From Mugil cephalus (lineage: Eukaryota; Chordata; Actinopteri; Mugiliformes; Mugilidae), in contig NC_061789.1 in assembly GCF_022458985.1 (NCBI RefSeq), forward strand, positions 19,944,357 through 20,008,356: a stretch of DNA of 64,000 nucleotides. Direction: 5' to 3'. The notes under the pieces are model-generated. The model saw nothing but the letters and a program-made list of their open reading frames with translations, had not been told where the DNA came from and did no database searches. Positions within the stretch are counted from its first letter, which is position 1, and each line of letters starts with the position of its first letter. Of the stretch, positions 21,861-47,237 are shown piece by piece. Made by a program: the position numbers and the translations under genes.

Positions 21861-24800
21861 TTAAACCAGTAACATCTGTGAAAGCAGAGGTACAAAATAT
21901 AAAACAACCAAAAGGTAAAGTAATGCTGTTATCAGTTACTCGGTTAGCGACATTATGTGTCATTACTCTGCGAGCTAGATTCTAACATTAACGTGCATGA
22001 CTGAGATATATATATATTTTTAATCTCTCTCTTTTCCCCACTCCTGACACACATTTCTCAAAAAACCCGTGTGATGTATTTCCAACCGAGCTGGCATTGT
22101 TCCACCTATTTTGACTTTCTAATGCGTTGGTAACAGTGCAAATGATTACAAATAAGTTGTAGCGTAACTCGTCAACGGTCTGCAGAGAGCGAGGGTGCAA
22201 CAGGATCCAGTTTGGCACAATCAGACCTGAGGATGCAACCTTGTGTTTTAATGCCAAATCCGAGTCTGCTTTCAGATTGCTTCCTGTTAAGTTGTGCCAG
22301 TTTTTTCCCTACGTGCTTACCCTCCGGCTGTTTGGCTTGGTTTGTTTGCAAGTTGTGTTTTACCTGTACTTTCATATTGTATAGACACTGAAATGTGGCG
22401 TTTTGCTTCTACATGGTCATTTGGGAAAACAAAAACGTACATTTAGCACAAACAACCCAGGCATAAACCATAAATAGGCCTTTAATGCGTTCATTTAACA
22501 GGGTTGGATTTGCTGTTTTGGGGGACATGGGTAGAGCTCAATATGGGCCCCCTAAATCCTAGCCTCAACTTATCTCTCTCCAACCAGCCTCGCATCACCT
22601 GTTTAACTTTGTAATTTGGATATCAGCCTTGACAAATCCAGTCTTGTATGAATCACACCTAATCTAATACCCCCTTTTATTTCATGGGAAGTGTTTCACT
22701 GACAGAAAGTAACTGCTGTGGACAAAACATTTCGCTCAACGTTCTCAAGCGTCCTGGATCTCATCCAAGATGTCAACAATGACGCTTTTATCATTCATCA
22801 TAAAGAAAATTGATAGGTGTTTGCGTGCGACAAAATATGTATTGACACTGCTGACGGAGAAACAGTCGTCTTTATTTCAAGTGCTTTTCCAAAATATCTC
22901 AGAATTTCGAAGAATACATTTTTCTCATACTACTGATCTTGCATTTTTCCCCCATGTTTATCTGTTGTCACGTGTCCCGAATAGCATTAGTCTTAACTCT
23001 TATCAACTTACATTTCCATCCTCAAATGCTGCAGAACTACTTTAAACTGAAAGGATGAGAACGGGAGATGGTGACCGGCTTCCCCATCCACTCGCAAGTC
23101 TTCGGGCGAAAGTCGTTGAAGGCCCAGAGGAGACACAATGGAGGCCTATGGAGGACACAGGCTGACAGACAGTTCAACGGGTCCTCGGCGCAGATAAGTC
23201 ACCCCCATACAGACCAGACGAGGGTTCACTGCTATTGACCCACGAGAACAGCGCGTCCACTGAGCCTCCCCACCTTGAATGGCCTTGTTGAAAAGGAAAG
23301 CCATAAATTGGCGGATGAGCAGAAGGGGGGAGACTCTGCCTCCCTCCTCCCCTCCTCCCGCCTCCCGCTTTCTCTCACTCTCTCACATGCTATCTCTTTC
23401 TTTCCTTTACCAAGTAGTGGTTTCCATCTCACCAAACCCCTTTCCCCCTGAATGTTTAAAAAGATGAAAGGATAAGGAAAAGAATGGAGACAAAAGAGTG
23501 CAGGGTTGTGTTACAACCCTGCCCCTGAGAGACCGTTCATGAAAGAGTTTGGGGATGGGAGAGATAGGGACCGGAGAGGAGACACAGAAAGAGAAGGGGG
23601 ATAATGAAAAGAGGTTTTTCAAGCCGCTAAAACGGGTCACTTCTGTATAGAGGGGCAGACTAAAGTGCAGTCTTCAGTCAGGGACGGAGACATTTAACAC
23701 TGTCAATACCCTCTGATGGAAAGGAGCGTTGATATACTTGCACCCATTGACTGATTGCGCAAACACACACACACTCGGCCTGTCTCAACTCTTTCTGTTT
23801 GTTCTTCTCCACTTCCAGGAGCAGCAGGAGCACCAGCATTAGGTCCTCAAGAATCATCTGCCAGATCCACTTTACCATTAAAGCCCAATGCAAACACATG
23901 CGCCTAACACACATACACTCCTTGGTGTCTGCCTTGCGGCATTTCTCCCTCTTGGCATTTACTGTCAGTCACTCAAAATCCTTGAAACCCTCCCACCATT
24001 CTCTCCATTGCCTTCTTTGTCTGAACTTGCCCTGCGTGCACTTAGATATTTTCACCTCAGGCTGCATCAGTGAGAGTACGAGTGAGAGAAAGAAAGAGAG
24101 CAAGAGAAAGTTGTTAGCTAAGTGTGGACAGGAGTGATGGCCAAACAAAGATGACGACTTAAGGGGCAGGGACGCGTTGACTCAGGCTCTTGCCCTCTTG
24201 CTCTGTCTCTTATACACACACGCACTTCCGACTTGTAAAAGCAACTGCAACCATTTCACACCGAAGAGATTTAGAAGTTTATTTTTAGACATTCATTCAC
24301 AAAACAAGTTTTGCTTCATACTGTCACACTAATGCATCATGTTAAAGGGTTTCCTAAATCCTTAAGCCATCAAAACCCGCAAGTCACAATGTATGCCGGG
24401 CAAACAACGCAACACTGAGGCGGTTTCCTCCTTTGGAGGAGACTTTCCATAAACAACATTTCATGATCCAGACAAGATTTTCGGACGATTAGTAAAGTCC
24501 CATGAAAAAAACAAACATATAATTTTTATGGTACAGTGATGACTTGTACACAAGGAACTTGCTACACAATTAGCAACATCTCATGCTGTTTCTCACAACT
24601 GTGATTTTAATAGAATAATTTGGTTACAGCCCACACATGATCCATCATTTTCAAATAGTTCTCATTTTTCTATGAGAACAAAGAAACAGAAGTATTTTGT
24701 AGTTTCCAAATGTCAGTTTTACTACCTTTGGTTGCTCTGATGAACTCTTTCCCACACGCAAAGGAATCAGTCATCAAATTATTGCTTTTGCAATGGACAT

Positions 24801-25154
24801 CCTCCTTCAGCTGAAACTGGGATCTGAGTGTAATTGGAAGGTAGCTATTATGGCAATTATTGCAAATAGCTGAGCCGAGCTGTCAGGGTGAGGCTGACAG
24901 TCCGTGTGTCCACAACAGAGCCACCATGTCAGACCTCAATTACAGATCCTCGACCTCCCCAAGGTACCTGATGTCAGATCTTCATCATCTCCTCTTCCAT
25001 CTTTACTCACTTTGAATCGGTGTCTTTCTTCTTCTCCACTTGTTTCTCAGTCCTTTTCATTGTTCCTTCCATCATTCGCCTCACCCACTGGACTCCACTT
25101 CCTCCTCCTGAAAGCCTCTCTCTGGTGAAAGCTACGATACCACGGCCACCGTTA

Positions 25155-25192
25155 CCACACACACACCCACACACAAACACAGACACACACAC
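25155..25192. repeat. (CA)n microsatellite, imperfect
   Basis: CACACACACACCCACACACAAAC-type tract of about 38 bases. No function suggested. Confidence 0.85.
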
Positions 25193-27908
25193 GCTGAGGT
25201 AAAGCTGCATATGTTTCCAATTTCAGGCGTAATGCTACTTTCTCCGCAATCTGACCCAATTAGCCAGAGCCTCCTGGAAATGCCCCAGTCGCCAGCCATG
25301 GTGGCAAAGAGGTAAAGGGTCAAAGGTGAGGTCATTCATGGGGGGGTTAGACTCTCTGATGAATGCGTCATCTCCTGTCTGTCTGCATGTCTGTCTGGCT
25401 GGCTTTCAGTCTGTCTTCATCTCTGGCTGTGGAGCCTTAGCTGTCGTCCAACGTCCCCACAGACATATTTGGCACAGGTGTAGGATTGTACAGAAAAAGC
25501 TACCCGGGCCTGAAATTAAATTTCACAGCTTACTAAAGGTCAGAGAGGATGGGTGACAGGGTCTGGAGCCAGACCACACGTAAACACACCAACAACACAC
25601 TGGGGAAAGTATGCACACACACACACATACACATGTCCATACCAACACACTACCCCTCTGACAAACAAACAACACATGCATGCACAAGTCTTTCCTGCAT
25701 GAAACTGAAATTAGCGTATGGAATGTTCACCTTTGGGAAAACGGTTTGGGAGGGAGAGGGAGTTTGAGCATCAGAGCTGCAAAGCCCTCATTAGGGGAAC
25801 AGAGGATTTAGTTTGGTAATTCTGTTTAATGCTTAATTAGAAACAGATTTGAATGGGTGCAAAACGCAGACTGGCGCTGCGCTACCTGGCAGTCTGCCCC
25901 GTCCCAAGTCTGTCTGTTTAGATTTTGTGCTCTGTTCGTGTAGAAGCTGGATTCTTGTCCGTTTGTGAAATGGCTTCAGACGCCGCATGCACACACTCTG
26001 CTCGTCTTGTTTACATCGCATGCGCCTCCGTTCCCTCTCCTCTTACAGCACCTCACTCTTTCTCTCCCCAGATCACCTCTCAATCACTCCTCCTCGCCTC
26101 CTTATCTGTCCCTACTCAGTGTCTCGTTACAGGACTCGGTCCACCTAGAGCGGCTACACTTTCATTCACTTGCCGCAGACTCACTGCAGTCTGGATCCCC
26201 CCCAGATTAGACATGCAGCCTAAATAGTGAATGATCTATTTACAGTTACGTCTTCCATGTCGCCAGCGCAGTCCACACCTTCCTCTGTTCCTCTGCATTT
26301 TTGCACTCATCCACCCCACATGCTTCTCCACATGCCTCACCTCCTCCTCTCCCATAAGCCATGTTTTTGTCCCTTTTCCTGCCAGAGGGAAAAATGTTAC
26401 ACATTGTAAACTTTACTCACTGTCCGACACCCGCAGGATTGGATTTCAGAGGCAGACTTTGTATTTGAACTGCTCTGGCAATTAGTAGAGGATAGACTTA
26501 CAGCGCACCTACTGCACAATGAAGGCACCAGCCCAGTTGTCCAAGCCCCTGTTCCCATTCTGCCCCTCTCCATCTGTCACTCCTATGGGACTGTGTATGA
26601 GACGGTGGGCATGCATTTAAGAGTATGTTTGAATTCCTGTTTGCATGTATATATGCAGACATGTGTCAGTGTATGTTCCGGTCGATGGACTCATCTTAAA
26701 TCATCCTAGTGCTCGTTAGCAGTATGAAAGTAGTAAATCAGTAGCATTGCTGAATATTAAAAATGGTTTATTCCACACTATATCAGCATGTATTAGTGTA
26801 TTATTAGCATCTAAACACATTAGTAATAGTAAATAATATGTTAATGTATGTGCTAATACACTGTTTTAATGCAATATATACTGTGTTTAATCTTAAGTAT
26901 GTACTTTTTGTACTGTATCATAGCTTATTTTCAAGTATTAAAAGTTTAAATGCCAAGGCTGAATGGGTCATTTAAAGCCAAAATTAGAAGTGACCTCCAG
27001 TGACATCCAATCAGAGGATTGTTGGTTTATTGTCAAAACTGCAGAATTTTTTTCTTTTCACACGTGAGCTAATATCATGCAAAGGAGCTTTTTCAGTCTT
27101 GTTGATTTCAGTATGGCAAGAATGGGGTCATCTCCACCAACCTTAGTTTCATGTATCTGCCATGCCAGCAAGGAAACGCCTGCGCAGGTTTCATACCATA
27201 CCAAGGAGTGTTTGCTTATTAATGTCTTAAGTCAAGTTGTTATACAACATATTCGACAGATGAGACGTATTGCTCGTAAATCAATCATGACCCCCCCCGC
27301 CCCCCACCATAAAGGCCAATGATAGGCATCCAGCTGTCACGACACAGAGCAGCGTCTCCCTGTATGACGAACCTGAAGCTCATCACCCCACTTTTCTCCT
27401 AATTCTGTGTATTAATAAAGTGTTGCGATGCATGGAAAAAGCTGGAGCCTTGTATGCGCAGTATGCAGCACCTCCACCCTTGGGCCTCCGTTACACTTTG
27501 AGGCCTCACTGACACTGATATGTGTCAAAGTATCCCTTGGAGGGAAGCTACTGTTCCACTCAGTGCAGAGTTATAGCGCCCTCCTGTGGAAGGGAGGGTA
27601 ATCAGGGACCCACGCACACACGCGCACACACACACACAAATGTCTCCTGAAAGTACCCAACTTCATCCTTGCAAAGTTTTGCATGAAACTATTTTAAATC
27701 CTTTTCAAAACTGCGTTATCTGCTATCTTGTATATTCTCAAAAGAAATGTAAATAAAGTCATAAAAAGAGACCTGTGATGGAAAGGAGTTAATGAGACAG
27801 AAAGAAAAGAAGGAGGGGAGAAGAGTGAGGGTGAGATGTGGTGGGGTAAGGTGGGGGCGGGGGGGCTCTGAGCACCAAGCTGTTGTATTAATCTGCAAAT
27901 TTTCTCAG

Positions 27909-28025
27909 ATGACGCAAGAACTGCGACTTTGCTTCACGTCCCCTCTTCATCTCCACATCCCTCCACTCTCCGTGCCTCTCCCCATGCCTCGCTCTTGTCG
28001 GATGGAAGACAGCGACATACAGCAG
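27909..28025 (+). other. Orphan exon-like segment with acceptor, open frame and strong donor
   Basis: TTTTCTCAG precedes and CAGCAG|GTAAGC follows 117 bases that are open in one frame and contain several ATGs (27909, 27984, 28002). Splicing to the next visible acceptor (34904) would stop the frame after two more codons, so it cannot extend the transporter protein. It could be a 5' leader exon carrying an upstream ORF, or a chance match. Confidence 0.3.
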
Positions 28026-28669
28026 GTAAGCCTGGTCGCTGCCTTGTTGTCAATTTTTCCTGCTCTGCGTGATTCCATTCATTCATCGCTGACACTTGCA
28101 GTGAGTTTGCACCATTTGTCACTGCTGACGGGCTTGTTTTGAGTTGCTCTGTGTCTCAGTCATTTGTGGCTATTGTGAATTCATTCACTGCAAGGAGAAA
28201 TATGCATTTGTGCATTTCATGATTTGAACATGAAATGCTTTTGGTTAAAGACGCTGACAAAGTGGTGGCTTTTACTTTTGGAACATTTGGAACGTGTAAT
28301 GTCTTATCAGTCATCAGTATCATTTAAAATCGCCTCCGCGAAGAGAAGAGAAGACGATCAGAGAGATTTAAAGCTGGGGTAAGGAGTTTTCAAAAATATG
28401 TGTTGCCCAAATGAGGAGGTGTATTTGCTGTATGGAGAGAATGAGCTGTGCGGAATCCAGTCCTGCTGGACTGAGGCGCTATGAAGAGTTTCGTGTCGAC
28501 AGATCAAAAAAGGAAAAATGAGTAGAAGAAGGAGGACAGGAGAGAAAGGGAGAGTTTAAAAATAGCAGAGCTTTACAAGGGTGAAGAGAGCAGATGTGAT
28601 AGACAGTCTGTGCTTAAGGAGTTCAAACAACAGATTAATACACTGAGATTATCGTCCGATAGAGGAGAG

Positions 28670-28695
28670 AGGAGGGGAGGGGAGGGGAGGGGAGG
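28670..28695. repeat. Purine minisatellite, GGGGA/GAGGG units
   Basis: Four or more tandem GGGGA units. The G-runs could form a quadruplex on this strand. Confidence 0.8.
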
Positions 28696-31559
28696 TGTGT
28701 GTTTGACATGTGTTCACACACATGCAGAACAAATCATGCACACACACGCTCAAGCTCATATATTGACAAGTCTGACGGCAGCTACTACTTCTCCTTGTTT
28801 CCCCCTAGGTCCATGTATGGTTGAAAGGTTTAGTTATATAGTTTAGGATTTACAAATGTCATATTTTATATCATTGTATTTTTTTCGTTTTGATTGCACA
28901 AAAAAGAAAAACTACACAGTGTTTTTTTTTTTGTTTGTTTGTTTGTTTGTTTTAGTTTTATTAGCTAATGTCATACACAGTTTTTTTTCCCTGGTTGTGA
29001 TTTCTGGCTGTAAACACCTCTTTGGTTCATTGGTTCAGTGTTACATGTATAGTCTGTTAATTGATTTCTTGTGCAAATGTTTAATTTATTAATTGTTTTC
29101 TCCAAAATGATTAAAGTTTGATGATTAGTGATTTAGACTTTTGGGTCGGTAAAACATTTGAAGATGTGCCATCGTGGTCTGGGAAGTATAAAGTTAGTGA
29201 AAGAAATACATGGAGGGATTAGTGACTGATCTTATCTGGCTGCGCCCTCCCCTCTGTTTCCTCTCTACTAGACATCTAATTAATGATAGAACTTTCATTC
29301 GCTTATCAGGATTATAAAAAAGCATAAATTATTGTTATTTCAAGTCGATCAAACAAAAAGGCTTTTCTTCTTGTCTGTGTGCATCTGTGTGCCTTTAGGA
29401 TTTTAGACAGCAAATCTGACATCGTAGATGTGAAATAGAGCTCCGGGAATTTGGGTTGTGCGTTTCGACACTGACACAATAAATGAGTCGAAAAAAAACT
29501 ATCAAAATAATTAGTTGCAGGTATATATCAATTTAATTGTACAGTGAGAAAGTAAAATACTTCATGTGTCCAGTCTGGCCTCACCTGAGTTCTCAAATGT
29601 AAGTGCAGCGTGGCTATGATGTGCTTTACATGGTGTGTTCAATGACTTTTATTAAATCCTGGAGCTTGTTTCAATAAATGCGTTTGACCATTTTTAATAT
29701 GACTTTTTAAGCCAGCGGGGTGACAGTATAAGGAGATTCTTAAAAATATAATTTTTTCTGACTTTATTCTAAAGTCATGAAGTAAATACCCCACGAGGCT
29801 TTAAATCAAGCCGTGCGAGGACGTCTGTTGACCCGTGGCTGGTCCCCTGCTGAGTGCAGTGCTGATCTGATTGACCCTGACCTCTGCCGAGAAGTTCACG
29901 TATACAGCGTTTAACTCTCCTGCTGTAGCAATCTAGTAAAGCCATACGCCAGACACGTGTTTGAAGACAGTTGTGCATACGCTGAAGGCATTAGGTGCCA
30001 CTCTGCTGAGAAGTGCATGGACATGGAGATGTTGTTGTGTTTCTATGTGTGTTAAAGGACATGCAGTGTTTCTGTGCCACAAAAAAGAGAATGAAAAGAA
30101 TTCCGTATACATTTTTAGAACTCTTATAGTGTAGCTTGTGAAGTGATGTGACAGTTTGGAGAGCAGATCACCTTCACCTTAATATAATATATATATAAGA
30201 CCTTATTCTCACTGTATTAAACCTCAATATGTAAGACATTTATCTTCAGATGACATATTTCCTACCTGAAAGTTTTCATTGAAACTTTACTATGCTGAGC
30301 AAATCAGGAAGTAATGGCTGTCTCCAAATTGCACTACTGTCTATTTCAAACTAAGCCTTTAATGATTAATTCATTATTTGATTTTGATCTCAATTTGATC
30401 TCATGGTTTAAGTCAAAGTAAACTGAATAGCTTTCTCTATTTAGGCAGATGATGTCACAGTATTCGTTTGACGTTACATCCTTTTGTGTCTGAACTATCA
30501 AATCATTAACAGATTAATCAATTTAGCCTTAACTTTAAATCACGTTTTGATTATGTAGAACAATGAACACAGAAAATGGACAAATTAAATATTTTCCCAA
30601 GAGGAATTTTGAAATTTAAACAGTACTACATATTGATACCAACATGAAGCCAAGGTCTTTACATTTTCACATTTTCTTTTATTCCCTAACCATTAATGTT
30701 ATGCGTAGCGCAGCACTGTAGCGCTGCAGTGATCATCCTCATCTCCCTCTGTTGAACAAGGCTGATGGAGGGGCGGGCCAGGGATTATATCTCGATCCCT
30801 TTGCAAAGCTCACACCAAACAATCAACCACTGGAAGTAATCCTCTGAGACACGCAGACACCGGTTCACAAACACACACACACATACAGATGCCTCCTAAA
30901 CAATATCCCACAATATACATTTGGTAATGAAATACACACATTAACTTTCCTAGAATAACACAGAGCATTTTCTTTGTGTTGTGTTTTGGAAATATAAGCA
31001 ACTTTAATTAGAATTATTGAAGTTAAAAAGTTAATTTTAAATATTCAGTTTTCCAATGTGTATGTGAAACACGCTCAACAAATCATCTATAAGACGCTGG
31101 AAATTTTGCCTGGAAAACACATGAAATCCTGCTGTATGCGTACAGCTGTGTGATCTCTTGAATCAACATCTGTGATTGGCTGGAGACCTGGTTAGATCAT
31201 TAATCTGAAAGACTATATGTGGATACAAGGATGAGTCTGTGACAACTGGACAGAGACGATTATTGAGGTAGTTATTTTCCTCCGATGGTATGTGCACCTT
31301 TTATCAGCAACAGCTTGGGCTCATTTACAGTAATCAAAACCTGCTCTTCTGGGAGATTAACTCATTGTATCATCGCGACCCGTCATCCTGGAAACCATGA
31401 CGATTAAGAAGATGTGTCATAAGTACATGGCCGCATGTGGAGAATGATTGTGATGGTTGTCACGCACTGCAAGTCACCAGCACACCATCTGATGGACTAG
31501 TGGTGTTTATGCTGAGGACCCTTGTCTTCACCCAGTTGCCTTTCTTTAAAAGTCACCTT

Positions 31560-32160
31560 GAACGTTTTACGGCATGTAAACAGTAGTTCTATTACTGCTG
31601 CGTAAACAGGGTGCATTTCTTTGTTTCTTTGCTCGGCTCCCTTTGAAGTTTCTGGCTTTTGTCCTCCTGTGCTTCAAGCTCTCATCATTAGCATGTGTTT
31701 CCAAGCTCTCACAAACATTCAGAGGCCTTTTATGTATGGAAGGGGCTCTTGGTCCGCAGCGTACCTGGAAGAGCAGTGATACCTGCGTTATGTTGTGACT
31801 TAAACCATTTACTATGGTCTGTCTGACTAAACTGAACCTACTGACTTGAACTTGCTGGATTTTAATTTGTGATGCTGAGCTGTAAATAATACAACAGGTG
31901 GACCTTGCTTCTTTCCGTTGCCATTGTTGTCGGAGCGGGTTCTGTTTGTTGAATTTTGTTGAGATCTTTTCTGGCAAGACATGAGAAACTTAAGAAGTCA
32001 AATTCAGCCTTACGCCATCGTAAAATAGTTTCTCTTTTCGTTGGCTGAATAGAGCCCACAGCATCTCCCACAAAGAGCCGGTTCCTAGAAGCCAGATACG
32101 TTATGTCTTGAGCCACCTCTGACATTTCCTGGAGCAGGAAAATAATCTGTCTGTTGGGGG
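31560..32160. repeat. Probable dispersed teleost repeat
   Basis: Phrases such as GAGATCTTTTCTGGCAAGAC and TTACGCCATCGTAAAATAGT resemble a repeat I recall from other fish genomes. Boundaries and class are not visible, so this is a tentative call. Confidence 0.3.
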
Positions 32161-34909
32161 AAGGAAGACACATTTCAGGTCGTTGAATATGTCCTTACAG
32201 CTTATACTCGTCATCGCCGCCCTCCTAGCAGGACACATGCTGTTGCTTCATTATTTCAGGGCCTCTATTTGACCTGCTCAGGGAACAGCGGTTTAATGCT
32301 CAGCTTTCACTGGCAGAGGGGATGATAGAAGACCTTATTCTCACTGTATTATTCTTTAACACATGTAACAGGACTTTACATTGGTTTTGCTGTGTGTGTG
32401 TTATGGAAAGCTCATGACGTTTGCTCGTATTGAGAAGAACACCTTTAATCCAAGCTTGATCACCTCACAATTTTGAATATTACCTCAGGGTTTCAACTGC
32501 ATTTTTTGACCCACTGTTGTTTTATCAACATGCAGAGGAGAGGGTCATATCCATCAAAGTCTGGCCACCTCTTTGATGAATGAATGCAGGGGTAAAAAAC
32601 AACTTTCTCGCTCTCATTCCCTCATATATAAACCCAACAGGCTTGTGGCTGACCGACCAAACAATGTTCAAGCTAAGAATGACATAAGGATTGGAAAGAG
32701 GATTTGTGAAGACTGTAACAGTGGAACCCCCTCCCCCTCCCGTTCAAAACGAGGATTATATCTGTGCAACTGAAACATGGCAGGACATTCTCCGCCCCCA
32801 AAACATGCCATTTCAGATCACACTGGCAATCTGAATTAGTGTTTGGAATATTTTGCAGAAGCGAAAAATATAATGCTGCAAGGAGCATGGGATGAGATAA
32901 TGGAGGTGAAAATCTGAGAGCAGATAGACCGGTAGGTAACATTTTTTGTGCCTTGTCTACTGCGCTTTCTGGTGAATGTGTTTGACTGTACATGTAGTGC
33001 TGCAGAAAATGCCATCCGCTAAGATTGATTATAATCATGTCTGATTGCAATTGTCTCACTGAGTCAGACTGTTTGTAAATGTGACATTCATACTTCTGAC
33101 AAGGATTTGGCGCAACTGCGCTGCTCTCCAGATGTGTTTATATAGGATTAATGTTTAGAGATTGTGGAGGTGGGATCTCAGAAATTTCTCAGTTGAGTAG
33201 AGATGTGTAGTGTTATTGGTTTGCGGACACATTCTTACTCGTTGACTGTTTCTTTGTGTTGATGGTGCTGCCTTTTCCTTGGAGGGAGTTTTCTTCCAAA
33301 AATAATCCTCCTGATTCACAAGAGCTAAAATAAACTTTGAGTGACAATGAAATAATACAGTCATCAACAATTGCAGTCACCGTTTTGTTTATTCAAAGTA
33401 AGAATATGGTTTTAGGGACATTTAAATGATCAGAACGTGTTAATGCACTCTGACAGCAACCATGTGTTTTCAGTCTAAACTAAATAATATATATCATTTT
33501 CCACGTTTAGCTGCACAATTTATGACCATTAATTCTGTTAAATTGAGTATCAATACAAATCTTACCTGAATTTTATGTGTATCATATGAGCAACACTATC
33601 AGTCCACATTTCTAGTCTCTATTGGATGGATGATATATCCGTTAGCACCACCACGACATGCTGAAACCTTTTATTAAGCTATCTAAAGCTGTAGTAATAA
33701 CTATCCAGTTAATTACTGATTATGATTTTGTACTGATGTCCATGGTGCATAGAGATAATATACTGATAACTTTGGTGGCCTGGTCACTCTCACTAAACAT
33801 TTGTGAGATGCAAACTGATTTACAGATTCTCCCAATTGCTCTTGCATCACCATGCAGGTGACACCTGGGGTTCTGAGTTAAATATTTTAACAACTTCACA
33901 GATGGAAATTTGGCACATGGTCATCAGATCAAATTTCACGTGGTCAAATCACAATTTCATTCTGTCTGATGCTTTGGTTTATGATCTAATACTGATCAAC
34001 CTCAGCTGTTTAGTGCCAGTTAGCAATTGCTAGGATGCGAACACGCTTAACTTAAATTGTAAACGTTGTATTCATCACTAAAGCCATCATTACATTTGTC
34101 ATTATGAGAATGGTAATATCCTGATGTTTGCATTCTTCTCGCCACTGTTCCCAAGCACAGTCTTATAGAACTGCTAAGATCTTAAATGACCTTTGTAAAT
34201 GTGCTTTTCCAGAAAGTCAGTACGTCAATATGTTTATTAAAACAATAGTACAATACAAACAGTACTAAATATCAACAAAATTAAGGCCAGAGCAAGTGAC
34301 ATCACAACACATAGATACCAGGTTTGTGCGATTATGTCTTGCCAAGTATAAAAGAGTGACTTTGCTCTTTAAGAATGGATTTAGTCAGAGTCTGGTGAAG
34401 CCAGTGTCCAGGCCCAAAAAGGTCAGAGCAAGTCGTACAGCCAGGGGTCAGAGCCTATCGCTCCTTGCTGACTCATTCTTAACCACATCATCAGCTAAAT
34501 CTGTGCCTCTGCCAGTGACTTCACATTGTGCTGCATTTAGATTTTCCATTTAGACGATAATGCACAGATTACATATTCTGAGTTGTATCTTTGTGTTCTG
34601 TGTAGCCAGTTGTCTTTGGGTTGCCCGCAGTCATGTGTATTTACCTCCCTTGGGGATGTAAACCCAATACTCAAAGGACATCCCTGTTGTGTGAGCCATA
34701 GGTTCCCCTACTTGTTTGTAATCTCCCCTTAAAAGCTCATTTATACAATATTTTGTATAAATTGTATAGGTTTATCTAGTATATAGCAAAAACTAATGCC
34801 ATATACATCAACATTAATGGTCTCGCAGGAAAATCTGATGGTTGTCTTCAGCATGATGTAGGTATTTACCAGATATAAATCCATCTCTCCTACTGTCTTT
34901 GCAGGCAGG

Positions 34910-45935
<11,026 letters not shown>

Positions 45936-46419
45936 TTTGATTTGTTCAATGCTTCACGGCAGAATTTCTCCTCCTCACTGAAGATTCCAGCGGAGGGTCC
46001 ACATCAGATTTCAGGCTGGCTAGATTTCTAGTTTTTGACTAATGAGTGAGCTTAAAGAGTTTTAATATGCATAGATCTTTAAATTACATCCTGTAACGTT
46101 CCTGAGAAAGGCCCCTTAAAACAGCCGTTTCAGTGCTGAAGCTAGCTGGAACAGCTGCTTTTCTTAACTGCTACCTTGATTAATAGTTCCCATATTTGAA
46201 CCAAACCAAACCTAAGATTCTCCTAAAGTCCTGATCTTCCTTGAATTTGACTGTTACCAGAGAACTGTGAGTCTGCTCTCAATCACAAAAGTATGTTGGT
46301 GTTCATACCAGCCTTTTAACGCACAACCATATGTTACAGTTTTCCTTTGCTCAACTCCTTCTCTTCCCATTTTACTTTCTTGGGAGGATGTTTTTTTTTT
46401 TGTTTTTAAAATTACAGGA

Positions 46420-46887
46420 ATAGTACAACATTTTGAAAAAGTACCTACCTCCTTGAAGAGACGACTAAATAGTTTACTCTGACGTCTTGGCAGTAGACAT
46501 TAACTTGAGCCAGCAGTAAAGCAACACAAAGAGTGGAAACTAGAGAACACAACTGGCCTGGCTCTTTCCAAAGCCGAGGAAGCACCCTACAACGCACAAA
46601 TTATTGTTTAATATATGTAAAAGTGAGATACATACTTTAACAGGAGGATCGTTGTTTGAATATTTATTATTCATTAGTTTCGAGGCCAATATTGGTCCCA
46701 GCTAAGAAACGGTCCTGGGCGAAGGCCATAATGTCAACAAAGCGAAACACTTTTCTACACTGACGTTTGTGTACGGGTCAATAACACACCTCCAGACAGA
46801 GCCAAGTAAGCTGTTTGCCCCTTTGTCAGGTGTTTATGTGAAGCTAAGCTCCTTCTTTTTTTCAGAATGATGAACTATTGCTTTAAA
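46420..46887. mobile_element. Degenerate foldback/long-TIR non-autonomous element
   Basis: The left arm reads AGGAATAGTACAACATTTTG. The right arm, reverse-complemented, reads AGCAATAGTTCATCATTCTG. Inside are CTGGCCTGGCTCTTTCCAAA and CAGACAGAGCCAAGTAAGCTG, phrases of a very common fish repeat that is itself built as an inverted repeat. It probably lies inside the transporter 3' UTR. Confidence 0.75.
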
Positions 46888-46906
46888 TGACCTCAAGACT
46901 ACCAAC

Positions 46907-46912
46907 AATAAA
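46907..46912 (+). terminator. Candidate poly(A) signal of the glutamate transporter
   Basis: AATAAA about 970 bases after the stop, just past the foldback element. A second AATAAA at 47298-47303 is an alternative. Confidence 0.4.
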
Positions 46913-47237
46913 TGTAAGTGCATGAACCAGCAGACATTATTTTTATACGGTTCTCTACCATTCCTGGTGCTCTTCTCTCCTCATTTTCCCTAACAGCCTT
47001 CACTGTTGATGTTAATATTGTCAATATAACGTTTGGTTTGTATTCACTTGTTGTGCTCTGGTGTAAAATGTTGGATGAGTTCAAGGCAAGATGCTGTTTT
47101 AATTTTGTTGTATGTTTAAATTTACTAGTTAATTTTCTCTCATTTTAACGTCTTAATTGCTGTAAAATAACGTATTCAGTCTCCCCCGTCCTCTGCTGAA
47201 TGGCCTTTCATTCCAAATTTAAATTCATCAACTGCCT

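Larger units (their letters stand above)
16283..34904. other. 18.6-kb gene-poor interval between ntf4 and the glutamate transporter
   Basis: No open frame here looks like a known protein. Visible content is a CpG-rich promoter-like block (about 21400-21860), a (CA)n tract at about 25155-25192 and shorter ones near 25612, 27615 and 30868, a GGGGA-type minisatellite at 28670-28695, an exon-like segment at 27909-28025 and a probable dispersed repeat at about 31560-32160. The rest is AT-rich DNA with nothing recognisable. 5' untranslated exons of ntf4 (- strand) and of the transporter (+ strand) probably lie here. Confidence 0.6.
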
